Shown here: positions 16,115-24,978 of the stretch, one piece after another
Position numbering within the stretch: position 1 is the first letter of the stretch
Layout of the letters: every line of letters begins with the position of its first letter
Source: a virus
DNA length: 64,000 nucleotides
Direction: 5' to 3' (one strand)
IMG/VR virus record: IMGVR_UViG_3300042398_000969
Span: 1-64,000 of that record
Made by a program: the position numbers and the translations under genes
Notes under the pieces: model-generated
The model's input: only the letters and a program-made list of their open reading frames with translations
The model's database searches: none
What the model was told of the DNA's origin: nothing

Positions 16115-17218
16115 ATGAATATAACATTTGTACTAGCGGTTTACAACAAATTAGAATTAACTAAAGAGTGTTACAGACACCTTAGACACATATATCCAAC
16201 AGCACCATTGGTTATTAGCAGTGGTGGATCTAGCGATGGTACAAAGGAGTGGCTTGAGTCATTAGAAGATGAGAATGTTTCTTATATTCATGATGACGAT
16301 AGATTAACTTTCTCTGACACATATAATTCGGGTATCAAACTTGTTGATACTGAGAAGGTTGTGTTGATTCATAATGACATGGTTATTGGTGAGGGATTTT
16401 TAGAAGCAATCGAAAGACTTCTTAAACCTAATATGGTATTATCATATACAACAATTGAGCCGCCAGTATTCAGAGGACACAAAAGACCTGGTAAAGTATT
16501 ATTAGATCTTGGTAGTGGCTTTGATGATTTCGATCACGTTAACTTCAATAGTTATGTTCAGCAATGGAATCAAAGTGATGAGTTATATGACGGCGCGGTA
16601 TTCTTTATGAGTGGTTATAAAAAGATGTTTGATGATGTCGGTGGATTTGATGGTTTTAGTTTTGTTCCTTGCTTCTGTGAAGATGATGATTTCTTATTAA
16701 GAGCTAAGATTAAAGGTTATGAATTAAAAACCTGTGACTCTGCTATTACATATCACTTTGTTTCACAGACATCTAGATTTAGCGATGATATGAAAACCAA
16801 CAGACAGCTAATAGAAGTCTCATCAAACAGAAACTTTGTAAGGAAGTGGGGTCTACCATTCTCAGCCTTCAATGAGATTAGATATTGGGAAGAAAAGGAT
16901 TTCAAATATAAAACATTCAAGATGGGGCTAACCACTAGAAGTAGATCATTTTTACTCCAGATAGAACCATTCTTTGATAAAATCAATTTAGGGGCCATTC
17001 CAGACGATTATATTCAAAATGAACAGAAGAATACCAAGTATGATTTAAGATCGAAATTTACCCTAACAGACGACGTTGACGTTATGATTTACGAGACCAG
17101 CCCATTTGATCAAATGGATCTCGACACACTTAAAAAATTAAGACTTTCTATACCATATTATGAACCAGGTGAATACCAGATTGGCAATATGATGATTGAT
17201 ATTAAAAAAATAGTTTAA
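16115..17218 (+). CDS. GT2-type glycosyltransferase
   Basis: A 367-residue GT-A enzyme. It starts ITFVLAVYNKLELTKECYRHL, has VLIHNDMVIGEGFL (the DxD-like metal site, here NDM), FFMSGYKKMFDDVGGFD and then CEDDDFLLRAKIKGYEL, the typical ED catalytic region of GT2 enzymes. The last 100 residues are unmatched. It overlaps the epimerase gene by one base, so the two are probably translated together. Confidence 0.85.
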   Translation: MNITFVLAVYNKLELTKECYRHLRHIYPTAPLVISSGGSSDGTKEWLESLEDENVSYIHDDDRLTFSDTYNSGIKLVDTEKVVLIHNDMVIGEGFLEAIERLLKPNMVLSYTTIEPPVFRGHKRPGKVLLDLGSGFDDFDHVNFNSYVQQWNQSDELYDGAVFFMSGYKKMFDDVGGFDGFSFVPCFCEDDDFLLRAKIKGYELKTCDSAITYHFVSQTSRFSDDMKTNRQLIEVSSNRNFVRKWGLPFSAFNEIRYWEEKDFKYKTFKMGLTTRSRSFLLQIEPFFDKINLGAIPDDYIQNEQKNTKYDLRSKFTLTDDVDVMIYETSPFDQMDLDTLKKLRLSIPYYEPGEYQIGNMMIDIKKIV

Positions 17219-18063
17219 TGAATATACTTGTAACTGGTGGTGCTGGGTTTGTGGGCACCAATTTAATTAAGAGATTATTAAAAGATGGGCACAATGTTAC
17301 ATCGATTGATAACTATTTAAGTGGATATGTATCTAACCATCAAGACGGCGCAAACTATATACTTGGTGATGTTACTGATTTAAGCATATTAAATGATATT
17401 AAGTTTGATATCGTTTATCATTTAGCTGCGATAGCTAGAATACAACCATCATTTAAACAGCCTGTTGAATATTTTGAAACAAACACAAATGGTACATTGA
17501 ATATAGCACAGTATTGTGTTAACAATAACATACCATTAGTTTATGCTGGAAGTAGTTCACATCATAGTGGTAAGTTTAAAAACCCATATACATTCAGTAA
17601 AGACATTGGTGAGGAGATTATTAAACTTTATCAGGATCATTTTAAATTAAATGCGTCTATCACTCGTTTTTATAATGTATACGGTCCACATCATTTAAGA
17701 GATGGTGGTTATAGTACTGTGATCGGTAGATGGGAAAAACAATATGATGATGGTGAACCTTTAACAATATATGGTGACGGATCAAAGAGAAGAGATTTCA
17801 CACACATTGATGATATCGTTTATGGGTTAATTAAGATACAAGAGAAAAATGCTTGGGGTTATATCTTTGAGTTAGGTAGAGGTAAAAACTTTTCGTTAAA
17901 TGAAGTAGCAGATATGTTTAAGGAAGATCGTTTATACTTTGAAGATAAACCAGGTGAAGCTCAGGAAACTTTGTGTGAAAGCAATTTAGCTAAATTTGTA
18001 TTGGGTTGGTTTCCAATTATTAATTTATCTGATTATATTAATGAATATAAAAAAAGGAGCTAA
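17218..18063 (+). CDS. NAD-dependent sugar-nucleotide epimerase/dehydratase
   Basis: A 281-residue extended-SDR enzyme. The Rossmann motif is TGGAGFVG (residues 6-13), and the catalytic YxxxK is YTFSK near residue 125-129, preceded by the AGSSSHH strand that supplies the catalytic Ser. It changes the sugar of an NDP-sugar, most likely UDP- or GDP-linked, at C4 or a nearby carbon, and would supply the donor for the glycosyltransferases upstream. It closes the plus-strand operon. Its last codons form one arm of the terminator hairpin. The precise substrate cannot be read from sequence. Confidence 0.85.
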   Translation: MNILVTGGAGFVGTNLIKRLLKDGHNVTSIDNYLSGYVSNHQDGANYILGDVTDLSILNDIKFDIVYHLAAIARIQPSFKQPVEYFETNTNGTLNIAQYCVNNNIPLVYAGSSSHHSGKFKNPYTFSKDIGEEIIKLYQDHFKLNASITRFYNVYGPHHLRDGGYSTVIGRWEKQYDDGEPLTIYGDGSKRRDFTHIDDIVYGLIKIQEKNAWGYIFELGRGKNFSLNEVADMFKEDRLYFEDKPGEAQETLCESNLAKFVLGWFPIINLSDYINEYKKRS

Positions 18064-18076
18064 TTTAGCTCCTTTC
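18053..18076. terminator. bidirectional intrinsic terminator overlapping a stop codon
   Basis: A near-perfect palindrome, AAAGGAGC (18053-18060), loop TAATTTA, GCTCCTTT (18068-18075), with an A-run on the left and T-rich DNA on the right. It therefore works on both strands, between convergent genes that end at 18063 and 18080. The stop codon of the epimerase lies in the loop. Confidence 0.8.
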
Positions 18077-18079
18077 TTT

Positions 18080-18535
18080 TTATTTCTTAATTAACTTAAA
18101 CAGTACCTGGTATTTGTCTTTTGTTTTACCAGCATCCTTTAGATCTTCTTTAGTGATTTCAGGATATTCAAGTTCAATCTCTTGATTTAAAAGAGTACCA
18201 TATTCTTTATCGAACTCAAGATAATTTGGATTAATAACAGTTCCGGTTACATTACCTTCTTCGTCTTTAACCTCGTTTCTCATTTTAACCAAGATACCAC
18301 CATTACCATCGTCTTCACCATACTTTTTAATCAAGTCGTCTCTCAATACTTCAACCTTGCTTCTCTCACTTTTAAGTGTTGCTGAGAAATCACTTAGCTC
18401 ATATTTCAAAATGATTGATAGATTTTGTTTGCTAAAGCCCTCATAAATCTGTTCACCAGATTGTGGATCGGTATACCCGTTTATTTCACTTTCTAATTGT
18501 AGAACGTCTCCTAATTTTAATGTAATTTTGTCCAT
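18080..18535 (-). CDS. conserved phage protein of unknown function
   Basis: A 151-residue soluble protein. It begins with a beta strand and helix pattern (KITLKLGDVLQLESEING), has a YELSDFSATLKSERSKVEVL helix, then a glycine-turn region GNVTGTVINPNY, and ends in a helix plus LFKLIKK. The overall pattern resembles the small DUF1617-type phage proteins, but I cannot confirm it. It is the last gene before the bidirectional terminator. Position near the DUF401 transporter gives no clear clue. Confidence 0.45.
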   Translation of the reverse strand: MDKITLKLGDVLQLESEINGYTDPQSGEQIYEGFSKQNLSIILKYELSDFSATLKSERSKVEVLRDDLIKKYGEDDGNGGILVKMRNEVKDEEGNVTGTVINPNYLEFDKEYGTLLNQEIELEYPEITKEDLKDAGKTKDKYQVLFKLIKK

Positions 18536-18586
18536 AAATTTAAATTATCTTTTATAATATATATCTTATTTTTAAAAAAGTAAACA

Positions 18587-19594
18587 CTAAATTATTGTCA
18601 AAAGTGCGTAAGTTATCATGATCGATATCCACACAATTAGTGCTTTCAGGTAGGTCATAAATCCGGTGTGGAAATACTTCTGACCAATCGGTAAACACTT
18701 ATGGGATGGTGAGATCAAATATGCTGAGTATTCCAATGTAAAGAACAGAACAAAATACTGCATACCAAACACACTTGTTAGTAAGCTAACGATACTCGCA
18801 TACTTTGCGGAAGATCCTAACATGAATGATGATAGAAATGATATAACAGAAACCACTAGAATATATTCTGGTTTACTATATTGTTTAATATATGATTCTA
18901 TCACATTATAGTAAGAACCAACAAGGTTACCTAGAATGATTACTAATGCAACGATCCATATCAATTCCCAGTCAATATAACCCATTAGTTTATTCCAGCT
19001 TTTAGAATAATACACCAACCATAGAGTAAACCCTGTAAAGAAACCAAAATAATATTCAGTAAGAAATACACACATTAGTATAGTAACCAAGAACGGTATA
19101 ACCACCATAGTAATGTTTTGCATATTAATTGGTTCGTCTTTAACTTCAATATCAATCTCATCATCATTTAATGATAAAATATAATATGTTACATATAATA
19201 CAGATATTAAAAGCAACGGCCAGATATATGACATGAATTGCATATAAGTTAAACTCAACACAGCCATTGGAATAATAACAGTCTTCTCTAATGGTGACCA
19301 TAGATAATAGTGGTGTGTTGCTAGGTAATCAATGATACCAAACTTCTTACGTTTCTTATTATCAACAGGTGCAATACTGTTTAACATTGATGCCGATAAT
19401 GCAACACGCCCAGGGATAGGTAAGATACCACCAAATAGTGATACCAAAAATACCACCATTCTTTTAGACTTAACTTTTTGTTCAAGTAGTCTGAAGATGT
19501 CCATAAGGTATCCTCTTTCTTTGAGGATACCTGTAACGAACATAATGAATATTAAATAGACAAGGAACTCTTGTCCTTTGATTAGAATTGACAT
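18587..19594 (-). CDS. DUF401-type integral membrane protein
   Basis: A 335-residue polytopic protein with roughly nine or ten hydrophobic segments. The re-entrant-type motif GGILPIPGRVALSASMLN (residues 55-72) and SPSHKCLPIGQ in the C-terminal half are characteristic of DUF401, a family of presumed inner-membrane transporters related to anion permeases. Transported substrate is unknown. It follows the TonB-dependent receptor by 2 bp on the same strand, which is the order expected for a paired outer- and inner-membrane uptake unit. This is an unusual cargo for a phage. Confidence 0.7.
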   Translation of the reverse strand: MSILIKGQEFLVYLIFIMFVTGILKERGYLMDIFRLLEQKVKSKRMVVFLVSLFGGILPIPGRVALSASMLNSIAPVDNKKRKKFGIIDYLATHHYYLWSPLEKTVIIPMAVLSLTYMQFMSYIWPLLLISVLYVTYYILSLNDDEIDIEVKDEPINMQNITMVVIPFLVTILMCVFLTEYYFGFFTGFTLWLVYYSKSWNKLMGYIDWELIWIVALVIILGNLVGSYYNVIESYIKQYSKPEYILVVSVISFLSSFMLGSSAKYASIVSLLTSVFGMQYFVLFFTLEYSAYLISPSHKCLPIGQKYFHTGFMTYLKALIVWISIMITYALLTII

Positions 19595-19596
19595 AA

Positions 19597-21369
19597 TTAA
19601 AAATTATATTTAAGGTTTAAATTAATACTTCTTGTTGGTAAATCAACTGACGATCCCCAGACTCTACTAGCATCATTAAATAAGTTATAAAACAACATTG
19701 TGTATTCTAAATTTTTATACTTTGTGGTGTATCCAATGTTCACCAATCTCACACCTTTATTGTGTAAAAATTGTCGAACATCATTTCTATCTGCAAATGA
19801 TAAAGATTGATCAATTGGTTGATATCTACCTTCCACCCATAGCTTATTATAATTTAGTTTGATGTAGCCAAAATATGGTACTGTTTTATCAACTGGTTCT
19901 GTTGTTCCTGTTAATCTTTTAACACCATAAACATATTCTGCTCTAGCATTCACACCTAGTTTAGTTCCAAACAAACTATCATTAAAATAACCTAACGTTG
20001 CGCCATTTACTGAGACACCACCAATGTTATCGGTCCTAAATACGTTTGTCGATAGTACGGTTACATTAAATGCATCATCTAATTCTTTGAAGTAAACATC
20101 AAAATATAAATTACTTCTTTTATAACCAAATCGATATGTTTGACCTCTCTCTTGTATTAAATCCGGGTTTGGTAATTGTGTGCCTCTACCATTTGTCATT
20201 GCTTGTTTAATCATCAAATAACTTGGTGCGTTTAAGCTATTGTCATAACTTGCAAATAGACCTTTGTATCCAACAATTGCTGAATATTCAAAACCATTAA
20301 ATGGATCAATATCAGTTATTTGAACATTCTTTAATCCTAAACTTGTGTAAACTTTTACTTTACCAATTTCATTAATCCAACGAATACCATGCTTTGTTGT
20401 TTTATAATCATCGTTTGATACCCCACCAACTAAACCATTTTCATATCTGATTTTTTCAATTGTGTTTGTTGAATATATACTAAATGAATGTGGTAATTGA
20501 TATTCAAGATTTGCGGTATATGCTTCTAGACGACTAGCAACTTTTTTTGTCCCATCTAAAATATCTTCCGCACTATTTTGATATGCAAGATTCACGCGTA
20601 GTCTGTTTAAATTCATCTCATGATTAACAAACAAATATCTTTGTAGTTCCCACGTATAAACCGCCGGTCTTTGATAACCAGAACTTCTGAAACCACCGTT
20701 CCATCTATCTGTTCTTTCTAAATCATTTGATTGTGAAAAAATTAAAGTTGTTTTTTGTGTTGAAGACCAGTTGGCTTCAGACACCAATGCTTTTTGGTTG
20801 TAAGCACTGTGTTGAAATGTACTATCAGGAGATATCACATTACCATAGTCAATGTTGTTAAACCCAATACCAAATTTCTTACCCTTATAAGATGCTGATC
20901 GGCTAAATCCATCCGTACCACCCACATAATTTAATCCAACATGTGATGATTGAACACCAACCTTTCTTTCGATTGTTCCACCAATATTACCACCATCTGT
21001 AATAGAAATTAATTTTGTGAATTCTAGTGGAACCCATCCAAAATATTGGTTTGGCCCGGTTCTAAACAAACCGTTATTAACCCTAATACCATTAATTGAT
21101 TGGTCAACTTGATTACCAGTAAACGCCCCAACATATGGACTTAGTTGTCCTGGACTTGTTTCCTGAATCCGTGCAGAGTTCAAGTATACTTTCGGGTTTT
21201 TTATTACTTGTTGCACCTGATAGTTGGTGCCCCCAACAACAACAACTTCTTTCAATTCTATTGAAGCTGTGTCTTTTTGAATTGTACCGCTACTTTGTTG
21301 TCCAAATGACATAGTAGTAGTAAACAATAGTGCTAACATTAGCGATAGCATTGTGATTGTTTTTCTCAT
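19597..21369 (-). CDS. TonB-dependent outer-membrane receptor
   Basis: 590 residues from the ATG at 21367-21369; the longer frame to 21498 runs through the tRNA and is rejected. It has a signal peptide (TMLSLMLALLFTTTMSFGQ), a TonB-box-like segment ELKEVVVVGG (residues 38-47) that binds TonB in the periplasm, a plug region, a beta-barrel rich in alternating aromatic strands, and a terminal Phe (NLKYNF) that marks barrel insertion. The family takes up siderophores, vitamins or glycans. It is shorter than usual (650-1000 residues), and the ligand cannot be inferred. Codon 67 is the rare CGG. Confidence 0.85.
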   Translation of the reverse strand: MRKTITMLSLMLALLFTTTMSFGQQSSGTIQKDTASIELKEVVVVGGTNYQVQQVIKNPKVYLNSARIQETSPGQLSPYVGAFTGNQVDQSINGIRVNNGLFRTGPNQYFGWVPLEFTKLISITDGGNIGGTIERKVGVQSSHVGLNYVGGTDGFSRSASYKGKKFGIGFNNIDYGNVISPDSTFQHSAYNQKALVSEANWSSTQKTTLIFSQSNDLERTDRWNGGFRSSGYQRPAVYTWELQRYLFVNHEMNLNRLRVNLAYQNSAEDILDGTKKVASRLEAYTANLEYQLPHSFSIYSTNTIEKIRYENGLVGGVSNDDYKTTKHGIRWINEIGKVKVYTSLGLKNVQITDIDPFNGFEYSAIVGYKGLFASYDNSLNAPSYLMIKQAMTNGRGTQLPNPDLIQERGQTYRFGYKRSNLYFDVYFKELDDAFNVTVLSTNVFRTDNIGGVSVNGATLGYFNDSLFGTKLGVNARAEYVYGVKRLTGTTEPVDKTVPYFGYIKLNYNKLWVEGRYQPIDQSLSFADRNDVRQFLHNKGVRLVNIGYTTKYKNLEYTMLFYNLFNDASRVWGSSVDLPTRSINLNLKYNF

Positions 21370-21402
21370 TTTGTTTTTGTTTAAGAAAAATTTATAAAAT
21401 TG

Positions 21403-21492
21403 CGGGGAGGAAGAGATTCGGACTCTCGATTGAATGTTAAGTCCAATAGCAGCTTCGGAGGCTGTCGGTTTAAACCACTCACCCACCTCCCC
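21403..21492 (-). tRNA. class II (serine-type) tRNA with anticodon CCG
   Basis: A complete cloverleaf of 90 bases. The 7-bp acceptor stem is perfect (GGGGAGG with CCTCCCC). The D-loop has GG, the anticodon stem is CAGC/GCTG with loop CTCCGAA, the long variable arm has a 6-bp stem (ATTGGA/TTCAAT), and the T-arm is GAGAG/CTCTT with loop TCCGAAT. The discriminator base is G73 and CCA is not encoded. Long variable arm plus G73 is the serine identity pattern, yet the anticodon (21456-21458) is CCG, which reads the arginine codon CGG. Position 55 is C instead of T and the 27-43 pair is A-C, so some decay is possible. Confidence 0.85.
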
Positions 21493-21502
21493 TTGCAATC
21501 AT

Positions 21503-21508
21503 ATTATA
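21503..21508 (-). promoter_or_regulatory. possible -10 box for the tRNA/TonB-receptor unit
   Basis: TATAAT on the minus strand, ten bases before the 5' end of the tRNA, which itself lies 33 bp before the receptor start. No clear -35 was found 17 bases upstream, and neither the Bacteroidota -33 TTTG/-7 TAnnTTTG pair nor any SD motif fits well. In DNA this AT-rich the match could be chance. Confidence 0.3.
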
Positions 21509-21536
21509 ATATAAACAAAAAATATCAGATATACAA

Positions 21537-22202
21537 CTATCTTTCAATTAAAAATATTCCAAGACCATTCCAAAAGTCAGTGCTATCCTCACCAGATGTG
21601 AAGATTTCTCTATAATGACTAATAAATAAATTATTATCATTTATAAACTTATCAAAAGCACCACCGTTCCAATTCCAATCGTCCATGATAAGAATAGTTT
21701 GATTAGAAAATATGGGTAACATATTAGTTAATGCCACGTATTGATCATGAAATTTTGTTTCACCATCATAAAAAATAATGTCAACATTTGGTAAGGTACT
21801 AAAATCAAATGTTTGATAATCTGTTTTATATACTGAAGTTTTATTAACATTACCATGTTTTTTAACATTCAATAAAAATTCCTCCTGTGGTATTGTTTCA
21901 ATATTATGTTTATAGTAGTTACCTATTTTTTGACTAACACCCTTTGGTGTTAAGTTAGGTGACATGAAGTTGTCAATACCTATTGCGTTAATATTATTAC
22001 TATATATTGCAGAACAAAAAGTGGCCCCTCTAAACACACCAACCTCTAGGTACGTTGTGCCATCAATGTTACAAATATTATTAAGAAAGGCTCTGACTTT
22101 ATTGCTGGTGATTCCATGTATATCTAAAATTTCTTGTGTTAATTTAGATACTTCAAGTTTACCCCATTCAATAGATTCATCTATATGTTTAACTAAGTCC
22201 AT
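21537..22202 (-). CDS. class I SAM-dependent methyltransferase
   Basis: 221 residues from the ATG at 22200-22202, which overlaps the next gene by 14 bp; the ORF's upstream ATG would overlap it by 47 bp. It has the SAM loop TYLEVGVFRGATF, an acidic strand ending IGIDNF, IIFYDGETKF as motif II, and LIMDDWNWNG. The layout resembles the CmcI/TylF-like methyltransferases elsewhere in the window. It forms a translationally coupled trio with the U32-like and radical SAM genes, so the three may act on one substrate. Substrate unknown. Confidence 0.7.
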   Translation of the reverse strand: MDLVKHIDESIEWGKLEVSKLTQEILDIHGITSNKVRAFLNNICNIDGTTYLEVGVFRGATFCSAIYSNNINAIGIDNFMSPNLTPKGVSQKIGNYYKHNIETIPQEEFLLNVKKHGNVNKTSVYKTDYQTFDFSTLPNVDIIFYDGETKFHDQYVALTNMLPIFSNQTILIMDDWNWNGGAFDKFINDNNLFISHYREIFTSGEDSTDFWNGLGIFLIER

Positions 22203-23229
22203 ATGATTTCTTTTTGTGGTTAGCAACGACGTCACAATAGTTACAATCCCAGCACTGAAATTTACATTTCTTTATTTTATTTCTCCATCCTTTTAACTCC
22301 TCGTGTGGAATACCGTCAAGATATATGTGTGATGTTTCAGATAGTATTTCTTTACCCTGTACATATGAATCAACAATTTCCATGGTTTCTTTTAATCGAT
22401 TGAAACTATCTCTACCATGCATTTTAAAAACATCAATGTATTCTAAAAATTCATCAAACTCTTCTTTAAATGGTGGTATTGTTCCTGTCTTGAAAAAGAA
22501 AGCATTAATATCTTTTTCCCATTTATGTTCACAAGTTACTTTGGAGATCTCGTGATGAAAGTATGGTAGTTCGTTGTTTGTTCTTAAGTTATTATATGTG
22601 TAATGTTCATCCATCACTGGGCATCTACCTAAACAACCTTCATTAACTAGTAATGATATTTTAACATATCTACCTTTATCTTCTTGATATTTTAATTGTG
22701 CTCTCTTAATGTTTTTTAACTCTTCAACATCTCTCATTAAAATTCTATCAAGGTTAATGTAATCAAACCCCTGATCCGCATTATACCAAAAGTCTTGTCC
22801 TGTTGCAACCTTTCTTAATATAGTATTTTTAATTTCCATCTCAGGAAAATGTTTCTTAAGCCCCATTGCAACCCAATGACCGTGTGGAATAGTAATGCAC
22901 CTCAAACCCTTTTCATATAAGGGTTTCAGATTATCAACAAACAATTTATAGTTCTGATAATTTGGTGAGATGTTAACATTATTAAATGTTGCACTTATTT
23001 TTATACCTAACGCCTTTTGTATAATCATTGCGTTTTCAAACACAACATCCCTATCCTCTTCTCTGAACACAGCACCCATAGCGTCTTGTGTGAATGGTGG
23101 TGTTCTACATGTAAAATAAATGTCATAGATCCATTCTTTATTTCTTTCTAAGAATGGATAGAATTCATTCATGAACATATCCTCCGTTAACATTGGATTA
23201 AACGGTATTGAAAATATTTTCTTTATCAT
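22189..23229 (-). CDS. peptidase U32-like (RlhA/TrhP-related) protein
   Basis: 346 residues. The segment LLVNEGCLGRCPVMDEHYTY (Cys199, Cys203) matches the cysteine box of the U32 family, and Cys233 in VTCEHKW may be a further cluster ligand, as RlhA/TrhP-type U32 proteins bind a [4Fe-4S] cluster and hydroxylate RNA bases. At the C-terminus is an extra four-cysteine motif CKFQCWDCNYC (322-332), which looks like a second metal or Fe-S site. U32 members also act on peptides, so RNA versus peptide substrate is open. The start overlaps the end of the radical SAM gene upstream by 4 bp. Confidence 0.6.
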   Translation of the reverse strand: MIKKIFSIPFNPMLTEDMFMNEFYPFLERNKEWIYDIYFTCRTPPFTQDAMGAVFREEDRDVVFENAMIIQKALGIKISATFNNVNISPNYQNYKLFVDNLKPLYEKGLRCITIPHGHWVAMGLKKHFPEMEIKNTILRKVATGQDFWYNADQGFDYINLDRILMRDVEELKNIKRAQLKYQEDKGRYVKISLLVNEGCLGRCPVMDEHYTYNNLRTNNELPYFHHEISKVTCEHKWEKDINAFFFKTGTIPPFKEEFDEFLEYIDVFKMHGRDSFNRLKETMEIVDSYVQGKEILSETSHIYLDGIPHEELKGWRNKIKKCKFQCWDCNYCDVVANHKKKSYGLS

Positions 23230-24227
23230 TTGCTACCTTCCATACAACCTCCACAAATTCCATTACATTCTGTTTTATAAAAAACGCAATCTAAACAACC
23301 TTGTGGGATTGAATAATTTTTATGATTATCGATATAAAGTTTATCAAACTCTTCTCTTAAACCTAATATACCATTTTTACCTGATATTTCCAAAACATTA
23401 TTGATTTTTACTTTATCTTCTAATGGGTAACAATGGATTGAGCTGCCGTCCGGAAAGATATCCAATGGCATAAATCCACATATTGTTTCATATTCGGGTA
23501 TCTTAAATGTTGCGAAGTTTAATGAATTTTCTAACACCGCACCTTTTGTTTTACCTTCCCAGAGACATGGTGGTACCTGACAGTCCGATGTGATCTTTAT
23601 TTGATTGTATAGACCAAATTTAAGTATCTTAGTCATCTCATTCCCCATCTCTTTATTGTTAATGAGATAGGTTCCAGTTAGATCTAACCCCAACCTTATT
23701 GCGTTTATATTACCATCTAATTCATGGTACAACCATTTAACATATTCATAGAAATTTCTATCCTTCCAATCACTTGACATTGTTAATGCTAAGTATAATC
23801 TTGGATTCGTTTCAAATCCCCATGTGTTTGCATAAGCTTTGTATATTTCCAAATAGTTTTTTTTAAAAATAACCATTCTGTTTTTCTCATTGAGCTCCGC
23901 AGCATTAGGAAATACCCATCTAATATTTTTGATGTTCGCAATTATATACTCTCTGGTAGTTTTACCAAATAGAAAATTACTAACAAGATTTACTTTAAAT
24001 CCTTTAGAAAATATATGATCTAATATTCCAGTAAAATTTGAATGTTGTGTTGGTTCGCCACCAAGTATTGTGATTTCTTCGCTAGGGTTGTTTAGACGAT
24101 AATGGCCGATAATTTTATCGACCATTTCTATACTCATTTCCCCTAAGGTATGTTTTAATCTTGCGTCTTCTTTTGTGAAACAAAATGAACAACCTTTAGC
24201 ACACGTTCCGTTTATTGCTAAATTCAT
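23226..24227 (-). CDS. radical SAM protein with C-terminal SPASM-like cysteines
   Basis: 333 residues. The radical SAM cluster motif CxxxCxxC is CAKGCSFC at Cys9, Cys13 and Cys16, followed by ITILGGEPTQ (GGEP at 56-59), the SAM-binding motif. The C-terminal third is cysteine-rich (CGFMPLDIFPDG, then GCLDCVFYKTECNGICGGC), as in SPASM domains with auxiliary [4Fe-4S] clusters. Such enzymes make peptide crosslinks, epimers or thioethers, or anaerobic sulfatase-type changes. The core is at the N-terminus, unlike the seven radical SAM proteins further right. It forms one unit with the U32-like gene. Confidence 0.85.
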   Translation of the reverse strand: MNLAINGTCAKGCSFCFTKEDARLKHTLGEMSIEMVDKIIGHYRLNNPSEEITILGGEPTQHSNFTGILDHIFSKGFKVNLVSNFLFGKTTREYIIANIKNIRWVFPNAAELNEKNRMVIFKKNYLEIYKAYANTWGFETNPRLYLALTMSSDWKDRNFYEYVKWLYHELDGNINAIRLGLDLTGTYLINNKEMGNEMTKILKFGLYNQIKITSDCQVPPCLWEGKTKGAVLENSLNFATFKIPEYETICGFMPLDIFPDGSSIHCYPLEDKVKINNVLEISGKNGILGLREEFDKLYIDNHKNYSIPQGCLDCVFYKTECNGICGGCMEGSK

Positions 24228-24237
24228 TAAAAATTAT

Positions 24238-24978
24238 TTAAAAGTCCATTCTCAATGTGAGTGGTGTTGTTTCAATATTCTCGTCTTCTCTTTGTTGTTT
24301 ACTTAAAGCTACACCAAACTTCTCGTGTTTAAGTCTGTGACAATCAGCAATGTTTTCACATGCTTTAATTCTTTCTTCTAACAATTGTTGTTCTAATAAT
24401 AGATTAGCTAACTTTGTGTTGTATACAGTTATATTATTAATGATTTTTTGAACAAATACTGCTTTATCAATATTTCTACCAGCACATAAAATATCTATGA
24501 TCGGAGTTTGATAATCTTCGTCAGCTGTCCAACCAAACGCTTCTCTTTTCTGTTCTTCCCAAGTATCTTTTTCTAGTATAGAAGCATCAACCATTAACTC
24601 TTTATATCTTTCTGAAAATCTATCAGCAACAACTTTTCTCATTGCAGCTTTATTAAAAAGTACAGCTGATAGTTTGTCATCCTCATTAAGAAAATATTTT
24701 ACTTTTTCTTCTTCAGACTCACTAGATTCGGCTAACTGAGGAATTTCGTCCATAATATGCGAGTTTGTTCTAACGCTAATATAATCTTTATATATGTCAG
24801 CAAAAACAAAGCCTTTAGCCACAATTTCTGGTATAACTATTGCCCCAAGTTTATTCAACTCAACTCTCATATCGTTGTACTCGTCAGCAATTCTACCATA
24901 ATTGTAATTTAAATACATCCCAACTACTTGTATGTAACCTGGAACGTCTCCCTGTACTTTAAAAAGTATATGTGTCAT
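24238..24978 (-). CDS. probable virion assembly protein
   Basis: 246 residues, soluble, with a compact N-terminal part (DVPGYIQVVGMYLNYNYG), a helical middle and an acidic C-terminus. The segment AFGWTADEDYQTPIIDIL is a possible DUF4376-like turn of the kind found in tail-fibre assembly proteins, but I cannot confirm it. It lies 1 bp after its upstream partner and next to the fibre block. Function by position only. Confidence 0.4.
   Translation of the reverse strand: MTHILFKVQGDVPGYIQVVGMYLNYNYGRIADEYNDMRVELNKLGAIVIPEIVAKGFVFADIYKDYISVRTNSHIMDEIPQLAESSESEEEKVKYFLNEDDKLSAVLFNKAAMRKVVADRFSERYKELMVDASILEKDTWEEQKREAFGWTADEDYQTPIIDILCAGRNIDKAVFVQKIINNITVYNTKLANLLLEQQLLEERIKACENIADCHRLKHEKFGVALSKQQREDENIETTPLTLRMDF

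Noticed and set aside
21370-21498. 5' extension of the TonB-receptor frame through the tRNA
   Set aside because: The tRNA folds perfectly, and a normal signal peptide begins at the ATG at 21367-21369.
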